From NCBI RefSeq assembly GCF_003576245.1, contig NZ_QWGA01000006.1, positions 1-64,000 on the forward strand: 64,000 nucleotides of DNA. Direction: 5' to 3'. This document shows positions 8,778 through 14,813 of the stretch, piece by piece. The notes beneath the pieces are model-generated. The model was not told the origin of the DNA. It made no database searches and was given only the letters and a program-made list of their open reading frames with translations. The DNA is from Henriciella algicola. GTDB taxonomy: Bacteria; Pseudomonadota; Alphaproteobacteria; Caulobacterales; Hyphomonadaceae. The position numbers were made by a program, and so were the translations under genes. Position 1 is the first letter of the stretch. The number at the start of each line of letters is the position of its first letter.

Positions 8778-9782
8778 ATGAGACGTTTCGCGGGCCTGCT
8801 GACGGGTCTCAGCGCGATTGTCGTCGCTGGCTGCACCTTAGTGGTTCTCAGCGGCCATTTCTCAGCGCTTCACTGGGTGCTGGACTTTATCGGCCAGTTC
8901 CAGCTGCCCGCGCTCTGGATCATGATGACCGCCGCCATCGTGCTCGTCGCGATGATGCCTTTCAACAAGGGCCATCTGGTCAATCTGATCTTTGCGAATG
9001 CGGCCGTCATCATCGCCGCGTTTGGCTGGTATTGGTTGCTGCCAACGGCGCCAGACGTGGACGCGGACCAGAGCATCAGCGTCTACCAGCACAATATGTG
9101 GGGCAATCACCCGGACCCCGCCCAGACAGTCGAAGGTGCGATCGACGCAGACCGGGATATTACGGTGCTCATCGAAGCCTATGGCGACAGGCTCGGCCCT
9201 GTCGAAGACCGACTGCGTGCGCACTGGCCATACTATTCACTCGACAAGATCGAAGGCCGCGGGCCGTCGGGCCTGCGCGTCTATTCACGCTATGAGATAT
9301 TGAGCGCGGTCGGTCAGAACCCTGACGGGTCGCCCGCAACGCTGGCCGTTCGCCTTCAGACGCCCGAGGGCGTCCTGACCGTGCTCGTCATCCACTTCAC
9401 CCGGCCCTGGCCGTTCGAAGACCCGGAGGCGCAGCTACGTCAGCTAGAAGGCCTGCTCGATGTGATCGATGACTTAGACGGCCCAGTGATCATGCTGGGC
9501 GATGTGAACTCAGCTGCATGGGGCCGGATCGCCTCGCCGCTTGTGAACCAGCACGGCTTTACGCTGGTCAACGATCCGCGTGCCGGCACATGGCCATCGA
9601 GACTTCCGCTCAAATTCGACCTTCCGAGCACCAGCCTCGCCCCGACACTCGCCATACCTATCGATCTCGCCTTCTGCCGAGGAGAGATTGCGTGCGGTGG
9701 TCACAAGGTCGGGCGGCATCTCGGCTCTGACCATCGCTCGACAAGCTTCCGCATGCGCCTAGGGACCGGCGACGGCCAATAG
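8778..9782 (+). CDS. Membrane-anchored endonuclease/exonuclease/phosphatase (EEP) family protein
   Basis: 334 residues. Three hydrophobic segments lie at about 7-28, 38-58 and 66-88, followed by an EEP domain probably facing the periplasm. The fold's signature residues are present in order: YQHNMW (Asn), VLIEAYG (metal Glu), LVIHFTRPW, LGDVNSAAW (Asp/Asn) and LGSDHRS (catalytic Asp-His). The three-helix N-terminus plus EEP domain is a known arrangement among uncharacterised bacterial hydrolases; the substrate (nucleic acid, phospholipid or sugar phosphate) cannot be told. It starts 21 bases after mutB and its stop codon lies inside the Shine-Dalgarno of the next gene. Confidence 0.85.
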   Translation: MRRFAGLLTGLSAIVVAGCTLVVLSGHFSALHWVLDFIGQFQLPALWIMMTAAIVLVAMMPFNKGHLVNLIFANAAVIIAAFGWYWLLPTAPDVDADQSISVYQHNMWGNHPDPAQTVEGAIDADRDITVLIEAYGDRLGPVEDRLRAHWPYYSLDKIEGRGPSGLRVYSRYEILSAVGQNPDGSPATLAVRLQTPEGVLTVLVIHFTRPWPFEDPEAQLRQLEGLLDVIDDLDGPVIMLGDVNSAAWGRIASPLVNQHGFTLVNDPRAGTWPSRLPLKFDLPSTSLAPTLAIPIDLAFCRGEIACGGHKVGRHLGSDHRSTSFRMRLGTGDGQ

Positions 9783-9791
9783 GAGGCGACC

Positions 9792-10181
9792 CTGCCGCAG
9801 GAACCGGACCTCGACCAATTCCAACAGATGGCGGAAGCCGCCTATGCCGGCCTACCGGAAAACTTCCGGCGTGCAGCGGGCCGGATCGAGATCCATGTGC
9901 GTGATTTTGCCGAAGCGGACGTTCTGGCAGAGCTTGGCATTCGTGACCGCTGGGAGCTGACCGGTCTCTATCAGGGCATCCCGCTGATCCATGACAGCGT
10001 GACCTTTCCGAGCCCCGACAGCCCGCGCATCTTCCTTTACCGCCAGCCGCTACTGGCAGAGATCCGCACGCGCCCGGATGTGACGCTGGAGGAGCTGATC
10101 GAGCATGTGGTCATCCATGAGCTTGGTCATCATTTCGGTTGGTCTGACGAGGAAATGCACCAGCTTCTGGAAGACGACTGA
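9792..10181 (+). CDS. Zincin-like metallopeptidase family protein (CTG start)
   Basis: A small protein with the zinc protease motif HELGHHFGWSDEEM near the C-terminus, the hallmark of the short MMP-like metallopeptidase family (about 115-135 residues). Starting at the first ATG (9828, 117 aa) loses conserved N-terminal residues and leaves no ribosome site. A CTG at 9792 is in frame, lies 5 bases after a perfect AGGAGG (9781-9786), and adds MPQEPDLDQFQQ, which matches how relatives begin, for 129 residues. The CTG start is therefore preferred. The AGGAGG overlaps the stop codon of the EEP gene, so the two are coupled. The biological substrate of this family is unknown. Confidence 0.8.
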   Translation: MPQEPDLDQFQQMAEAAYAGLPENFRRAAGRIEIHVRDFAEADVLAELGIRDRWELTGLYQGIPLIHDSVTFPSPDSPRIFLYRQPLLAEIRTRPDVTLEELIEHVVIHELGHHFGWSDEEMHQLLEDD

Positions 10182-10196
10182 AAAAGGGCCTTCCAG

Positions 10197-10673
10197 ATGA
10201 TTACCGAAACAGACCGGCGCCACCTTACACGATGCGTCGAGCTTGCGCATGAAGGCGTGTCCAAAGGCCATGCGCCATTCGGGGCCTTGCTTGTCGACCG
10301 GCACGGCAAAGTGCTGAAGGAAGACTATAACCGGACCGGCGACGGCGATGTGACCGCGCATCCGGAGCTGGCGCTCGTCCAGTGGGCGAGCCTCAATCTC
10401 AGCGACGAGGACCGGGTGGCAGCGACGGTCTATGCCAGCTGTGAACACTGCCCGATGTGCGCGACGGGCCACGCCTTTGCGGGGATGGGGCGCATCGTCT
10501 TTGCGATTTCGGCAAACCAGATCGATGACTGGTTCAGGGAGTTCGGCTCTGGCGGTTTTCCGTTCGAACTGGTGACCGTCCGTGAGCTGTTGCCCGATCT
10601 TGAGGTCGACGGCCCCGACGAGACGTTCTCGGAAGAAATGTACGCCCTTTTCAAACACGTGTTTGCTGACTGA
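10197..10673 (+). CDS. Nucleoside/guanine deaminase-like zinc enzyme
   Basis: 158 residues with the cytidine deaminase fold. The zinc ligands are the His of TAHPELALVQWA, with its Glu as proton shuttle, and the two Cys of SCEHCPMCATGHAFAGMGRI (PCXXC-type). Related guanine deaminases and TadA usually read H-A-E; here it is H-P-E. The GHAFAGMGRIVFA segment after the Cys pair fits free nucleoside or base deaminases better than tRNA-editing TadA. It is 15 bases downstream of the metallopeptidase gene, with AAGGGCC before the ATG. The precise substrate is not assignable. Confidence 0.8.
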   Translation: MITETDRRHLTRCVELAHEGVSKGHAPFGALLVDRHGKVLKEDYNRTGDGDVTAHPELALVQWASLNLSDEDRVAATVYASCEHCPMCATGHAFAGMGRIVFAISANQIDDWFREFGSGGFPFELVTVRELLPDLEVDGPDETFSEEMYALFKHVFAD

Positions 10674-10773
10674 TAGCTGGGCCAGCGGTTACGTCCATGT
10701 CGAGTTTGGTCTTTCCCTGAGAGGCGTGAGCGGCCAGACTGGTGCTCAAGAAACGCAAATGAGGGAAGACAGG

Positions 10774-12207
10774 ATGAAGGGTCTTGGAGACAAGGATGCG
10801 AGCGCGCTCGCCTCCATGGTGCGCAAGAAGGAAATCTCACCGACAGAGCTTCTGGATCTCGCGCTGGAGAGCGCGCAGGAAGCGCAAGGTGAGCTCAACT
10901 GCTTCTCTTCCTTCTTTGAGGATTCTGCCCGCAAGCAGATCAGGGACGGCCTGCCGGAAGGCCCGTTTACGGGCGTCCCCTTTGCGGTGAAGGACCTTGG
11001 CGCGCGGCTGAAAGGCCAGCCCATCACGAGCGGCTCACGCGCCTTCAAGGGCACGATTGCGGATATGGACGCCGAGCTCGTCAAGCGCCAGCGCGAAGCG
11101 GGGCTTGTCATCTTTGGCCAGACGACGAGCCCGGAATTCGGCCTCACCACATCGACGGAAAGCGCGCTCTACGGCAAGACGCGCAACCCGTGGAATACGG
11201 AACATACCTCAGGCGGCTCCTCGGGCGGCGCGTCGGCTTGTGTGGCGTCGGGCGTGATCCCGATGGCGCATGCGAGCGATGGTGGCGGCTCTATCCGTAT
11301 CCCAGCGGCTTGCACCGGCCTTGTAGGCCTCAAACCTTCTCGCGGCCGCGTGCCGATGGGCCCGCCCCTGTCAGAGAACTGGTTCGGCCTCTCGACCAAT
11401 CACTGTGTGGCCCGCTCAGTGCGCGACAGTGCAACGCTTCTGGATGTCACCCACGGGCAGGAACCCGGCGCGCGCTATATCGCACCGCCGCCGGAAGGCA
11501 GCTTTCTCTCTGCGGTGGAGCGCGAGCCAGATGCCCTCAAGATCGCTGTCTGGAATACCGCCCCGAACGGTGTGAAGCCGGACAAGGACGCGCAGGCAGG
11601 GCTTGATGCGACGGTGAAACTGCTTGGTGCGCTGGGACATCATGTCGAGGAGGCAGGACCCGTCCTTGATGGCGAGGCGCTCGGCAAGGGCATGATGATC
11701 ATGGTGTCTTCCTTCATGGCGTCCGTCGCCGATGAGCGGGCTGCGCATTTCGGGCGTCCGGTGGGCGAGGAAGACTTCGAGCCGGTCTCACTGCGCTTCA
11801 TCGAGCTTGGCCGTCAGATCCCGATGTCGGAGCTGGTAAAGACCAATAACGCATTCATGGAAGCGGCCTGGCAGATGGAGCGCTTCATGGATGAAGGCGA
11901 CTATGACCTCATCCTTGCGCCGACCCTGTCGCGGGCGCCGGTGAAACTTGGCGTTCTAAGCCTCGACCCGCCGGATTTCGACCAGTATGGCGTCGACATT
12001 TCGAGCTTTGCAGCCTGGTGCCCTGTCTTCAACCAGATGGGCTGGCCCGCCATCTCCCTGCCCCTTCACTGGACCGATGACGGCCTGCCACTCGGCATGA
12101 TGTTCGGCGCGCGTCTCGGCAAGGAAGAGCTTCTCTACTCGATTGCAGGCCAGATCGAGCGGGCCCAGCCCTGGGCTGACAGGCGCCCGCCTGTCTGGGT
12201 CGGTTAG
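10774..12207 (+). CDS. Amidase signature family enzyme
   Basis: 477 residues with the Lys-cisSer-Ser triad of the amidase signature family: Lys about 73 (FAVKDLG), Ser about 149 (SGGSSGGASA) and the nucleophile Ser about 173 (SDGGGSIRIPA). The spacings of 76 and 24 match characterised members. The C-terminus (WCPVFNQMGWPAISLPLHW, GLPLGMMFGA) is also typical. The context is no GatB/GatC nearby, and the sequence resembles stand-alone amidases, so it is probably a general amide, aryl-amide or 6-aminohexanoate-dimer-type hydrolase and not GatA. The ATG at 10774 has GAGGG 8 bases upstream; earlier in-frame starts overlap the preceding gene without support. Confidence 0.88.
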   Translation: MKGLGDKDASALASMVRKKEISPTELLDLALESAQEAQGELNCFSSFFEDSARKQIRDGLPEGPFTGVPFAVKDLGARLKGQPITSGSRAFKGTIADMDAELVKRQREAGLVIFGQTTSPEFGLTTSTESALYGKTRNPWNTEHTSGGSSGGASACVASGVIPMAHASDGGGSIRIPAACTGLVGLKPSRGRVPMGPPLSENWFGLSTNHCVARSVRDSATLLDVTHGQEPGARYIAPPPEGSFLSAVEREPDALKIAVWNTAPNGVKPDKDAQAGLDATVKLLGALGHHVEEAGPVLDGEALGKGMMIMVSSFMASVADERAAHFGRPVGEEDFEPVSLRFIELGRQIPMSELVKTNNAFMEAAWQMERFMDEGDYDLILAPTLSRAPVKLGVLSLDPPDFDQYGVDISSFAAWCPVFNQMGWPAISLPLHWTDDGLPLGMMFGARLGKEELLYSIAGQIERAQPWADRRPPVWVG

Positions 12208-12214
12208 GGCAGGT

Positions 12215-12607
12215 ATGGATCTTTCAACACATCAGGGCGGGTGTCACTGCCGCGCCGTGCGTTTCGAAGTTGAGCTGACGCCTCATGTCGAGGTGGAGGA
12301 CTGCAACTGCTCGATCTGCGCGATGAGCGGCAATGACCATATCATCGTCGCGAAGAGTCGCTTTCGCCTGCTTCAGGGCGAGAGCGCGCTGACCGAGTAC
12401 CGCTTTAACACGGGTGCGGCGCGTCATCTGTTCTGCAAGGTCTGCGGGATCAAGAGCTTCTACGTGCCCCGCTCCAACCCTGACGGCTATGCGGTGACGT
12501 GGCGCTGCATTGACAATTGGCAGACGCTGGATGCCGCGGTCGAGCAGTTCGACGGTCAGAACTGGGAAGCGAACGCCGGGGCCCTGGCGCACAAGTCAAA
12601 GGACTAG
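12215..12607 (+). CDS. GFA/CENP-V-type zinc protein
   Basis: A 130-residue protein with the GFA fold: GGCHCRAVRFEV at the N-terminus, DCNCSICAMSG and LFCKVCGIKSFYVPRSNPDG. The paired cysteines bind two zinc ions in this family (glutathione-dependent formaldehyde-activating-like). Most members have no proven enzyme activity, so only the family is assigned. It begins 7 bases after the amidase stop, suggesting one transcript. Its TAG stop shares CTAG (12604-12607) with the stop of the convergent periplasmic sensor gene. Confidence 0.85.
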   Translation: MDLSTHQGGCHCRAVRFEVELTPHVEVEDCNCSICAMSGNDHIIVAKSRFRLLQGESALTEYRFNTGAARHLFCKVCGIKSFYVPRSNPDGYAVTWRCIDNWQTLDAAVEQFDGQNWEANAGALAHKSKD

Positions 12608-13146
12608 CGCGGCGGCGGGGCCCCGCGCCTCTCGCCGTCCTCACCACGGCTACCCCGGCGATCAGACCGGTCGCGGCGCTCTTCCCGGCGGGCCTCGACC
12701 TCTTCAAGCCATTCGACAAGCTCAAGGCGCTGGGCATCATCAAGCGCAGCCAGCTGGTCTGTCAGCGTCGTCTGGAAGGTCTCATTAAGGGAGCCATCTG
12801 CTGCGCGCATGTCGACGAAGGCCTGATCAACGGCGGCACGATCAAATGGCGTCTGACGCAGCGCCTCGACGAGACGGTCCTGCGCCATGCGCTTTTCCCG
12901 CCACTGGCCGCGCGCAGAACGGAAAGCATCGCGGAAGGCGCTGCGGATCTCGCCCCGCTCCGTTTCGGGCACGATGGACTGGATGCCGCGCGCGATCATG
13001 TGCTCAGTGCCGCGCGGCCCGCCGCGGCGCTCACGCTCCTGCTCACCAAGCTGGCCACCGATGAGGAAGCCGATGAGAAGCGCATTGGCCACAAGCGAGA
13101 CGATCAGCGCAATCGAAGTTCTGGACAGGCGTTTGCGGTCACTCAT
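12604..13146 (-). CDS. Spy/CpxP-like periplasmic heavy-metal sensor protein
   Basis: 180 residues. A short cytoplasmic tail is followed by one transmembrane segment (SIALIVSLVANALLIGFLIGG, about 11-31), then a helical, charged domain typical of the periplasmic heavy-metal sensor family (RSAFRDAFRSARGQWREKR and FQTTLTDQLAALDDAQR). The C-terminus is an Arg/Glu/Gly-rich tail ending in GAPPPR. Members relate to the CnrX/CpxP/Spy group that sense metal or bind misfolded proteins next to ECF sigma systems. It overlaps the upstream anti-sigma gene by ATGAGTGA, so it is the last gene of the EF-hand/sigma operon. The stop is shared as CTAG with the convergent GFA gene. Confidence 0.8.
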   Translation of the reverse strand: MSDRKRLSRTSIALIVSLVANALLIGFLIGGQLGEQERERRGGPRGTEHMIARGIQSIVPETERGEIRSAFRDAFRSARGQWREKRMAQDRLVEALRQTPFDRAAVDQAFVDMRAADGSLNETFQTTLTDQLAALDDAQRLELVEWLEEVEARREERRDRSDRRGSRGEDGERRGAPPPR

Positions 13147-13618
13147 CTAGGGGCGCCTCTTCAAGATAGGTGTCGTACTGATCATAGCCGAGCGCGGCAT
13201 AGACGACGGCTTCAGCCTCGGTTTCATAAGTTGCAGGCACGCTTGACGCAGACGCTGTGTAGCCTGCGAACAGCCCCATGCCGAGGCTGGCGAGCGCTGC
13301 GCCCGCTGGCCAGCGTTGACCATTGGGCATCAGGATGCGGGAGAGCCGAGCGCCCAGGCTGTCCCGCGCTGTACGGGGCTGCGGCGCATCGGCAAGAATG
13401 CGCGCAGCGAGCGACGGATCCGGCTCTGGCATCGGCTCTGCTTCGAACGCCGCATCAAGAAGCCGTGCCTCTGCCAGCGCATCCGCAAACCTCTCTGGAT
13501 GGGCGGCAAGGTGCGCCTCGGCCGCTTCGCGCTCCTCCTCGGGCCAGGCCATCGGCCAGGCGCCGTAGGTTTCCAGCAATTGAAGGACGCGCGCGTCAGT
13601 CATGTCGGTCTGTCTCAT
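13139..13618 (-). CDS. Probable anti-sigma factor, single-pass membrane protein
   Basis: 159 residues. The N-terminal 100 are acidic and helical with no zinc-finger cysteines (LLETYGAWPMAWPEEEREA, AHPERFADALAEARLLDAAF). One hydrophobic segment follows (GAALASLGMGLFAGYTASAS, about 103-122), then a short acidic periplasmic tail. It starts at ATGA inside the sigma gene's stop and overlaps the sensor gene downstream. The position straight after an ECF sigma gene, the topology and the coupling argue for an anti-sigma role, but there is no recognisable canonical anti-sigma domain, so this is inference from context. Confidence 0.65.
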   Translation of the reverse strand: MRQTDMTDARVLQLLETYGAWPMAWPEEEREAAEAHLAAHPERFADALAEARLLDAAFEAEPMPEPDPSLAARILADAPQPRTARDSLGARLSRILMPNGQRWPAGAALASLGMGLFAGYTASASSVPATYETEAEAVVYAALGYDQYDTYLEEAPLDE

Positions 13619-14235
13619 TCTTCCTGTCCTTCTGCCAAGGCCTGCCGGAGCGTTCTGCGCGCTCTCGATAACAGGCTTTCCAGTGCCTCTACGCTGACCT
13701 GCATGGCTGCGGCCGCTTCCTTGTTTCCCATCCCCTCCAAGGCAGAGAGGATGAGGGCTTCCTTCTGGCGCTCCGGCAGCGCGTCTATCAGCGCGCTTAT
13801 CCGGGCACCGGCCTGTTTCTGATGGAGCGCCTGCTCTGGCGGCAGGTCACCTGCTTCGCGCTCCGGCAGCGTCTCCATCAGGACGGGCGCTTTCTTCTTC
13901 ATCCGGTCACGGCAGAGATTGATCGCCACCGTGCAGGCCCAGGTCGAGAACTTTGACCTGCCCTCCCATTCGGGAAGCATTTTCCATGCCCGAAGGAAGG
14001 TCTCCTGCGTCACGTCTTCGGCCTCCTGACGATCGCGCAGCATGCGAAAGGCCACACGCCAGACGACCGGCATGTGGCGATTGACCAGCGCGGACTGGGC
14101 CATCCGGTCTCCGGCAGCTGCCCGCGCGATCTGATCTCTCTCAGAAAGGTCTGACACGTGTCGAGCATAGCGGCGGCCACGCGAGTTGCGAGGGAGGAAA
14201 TCGTCATATCCCGCGCTGGCCGCCGCATCGCTCAT
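13615..14235 (-). CDS. ECF-type RNA polymerase sigma factor
   Basis: 206 residues with both domains of a group 4 sigma factor. Region 2 includes LVNRHMPVVWRVAFRML, the core-binding RQEAEDVTQETFLRAW and the -10-recognition stretch FSTWACTVAINLCRDRMKK. Region 4 has LIDALPERQKEALILSALEG followed by the HTH NKEAAAAMQVSVEALESLLSR. The first 30 residues are an unusual Arg/Ser-rich extension. The ATG at 14235 has AGGA just before it. It lies between the EF-hand gene (22 bases upstream) and the probable anti-sigma gene (ATGA overlap). It probably directs an envelope or metal stress regulon (inference). Confidence 0.93.
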   Translation of the reverse strand: MSDAAASAGYDDFLPRNSRGRRYARHVSDLSERDQIARAAAGDRMAQSALVNRHMPVVWRVAFRMLRDRQEAEDVTQETFLRAWKMLPEWEGRSKFSTWACTVAINLCRDRMKKKAPVLMETLPEREAGDLPPEQALHQKQAGARISALIDALPERQKEALILSALEGMGNKEAAAAMQVSVEALESLLSRARRTLRQALAEGQEE

Positions 14236-14257
14236 TCCTGGCTAGTCCGAACGCGGA

Positions 14258-14764
14258 CTATTCCTGGACCGGGCGTTCTCCGCGATGATGCCAGCCGCCG
14301 CGGCGGTGACCGCGATGACCTTTCATCTCGGAGAGTTCAGCTTCGGTGATCTCACCGTCGCCATCGGCATCGATACGCTCGAACATCGGCATGCCGCGCG
14401 ATTCAAACTCGTCGATCGAGATCACGCCGTCGCCATTGGTGTCCTGGCGGTCAAACATGCGCTGCTTGCGCATTTCCATGCGGCGCTCGCGCTCTGCTTC
14501 GTGGAAGGCTTCGATTTCCTCGAGGCTGAGGCCGCCGTCACCATTCGTGTCAGCGGCGGCGAAGCGTTCAGCTTTCTGCGCTTCGACTTCTGCGGTCGAG
14601 ATGACGCCATCAGAGTTGTTGTCGAACCGTTCGAGCATACGCTCGGTGCGCATTTCGCTACGGTCAGGGCGTTCGCCCTCTTTGTGATTGTCTGCGACTG
14701 CGAAGCCAGCTGCGGCCACGGACAGGATGCCGGTCATTGTTGCGGCAAGTGCAAGTTTCTTCAT
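14258..14764 (-). CDS. Secreted EF-hand calcium-binding protein
   Basis: 168 residues with a Sec signal peptide (KKLALAATMTGILSVAAAG ... AVA) and four EF-hand loops with Asp and Glu at the right positions: DNNSDGVISTAE, DTNGDGGLSLEE, DTNGDGVISIDE and DADGDGEITEAE. It ends in a His/Gly/Arg-rich tail (GHRGHRRGGWHHRGE) that could bind metal. It is the first gene of the ECF sigma/anti-sigma/sensor run and stands 49 bases after glnE. A role as periplasmic Ca2+/metal-responsive partner or target of that system is inferred. An inverted repeat covers its ribosome-binding site region. Confidence 0.88.
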   Translation of the reverse strand: MKKLALAATMTGILSVAAAGFAVADNHKEGERPDRSEMRTERMLERFDNNSDGVISTAEVEAQKAERFAAADTNGDGGLSLEEIEAFHEAERERRMEMRKQRMFDRQDTNGDGVISIDEFESRGMPMFERIDADGDGEITEAELSEMKGHRGHRRGGWHHRGERPVQE

Positions 14765-14795
14765 GTCGGGTCCTCTTATTTTTGCGTTACCCGAC
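14765..14795 (-). promoter_or_regulatory. Inverted repeat around the ribosome site of the EF-hand gene
   Basis: On the minus strand GTCGGGT and ACCCGAC form a perfect 7-bp inverted repeat. The second arm ends at the base before the ATG and the AGAGGA ribosome site lies in the 17-base loop. It could be an RNA hairpin affecting translation or a DNA operator; the sequence cannot say which. Confidence 0.4.
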
Positions 14796-14813
14796 AGGTG
14801 AGACGATGACCGG

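Noticed and set aside
12712-12724. TTCGACAAGCTCA inside the sensor gene as a third copy of the dispersed repeat
   Set aside because: Only 13 bases match and it lies in a conserved coding region, so chance is likely.
12517-13671. 384-codon plus-strand frame across the sensor and anti-sigma genes
   Set aside because: It lies opposite genes coupled to an ECF sigma gene by overlaps, and has a low-complexity Arg/Ala-rich product.
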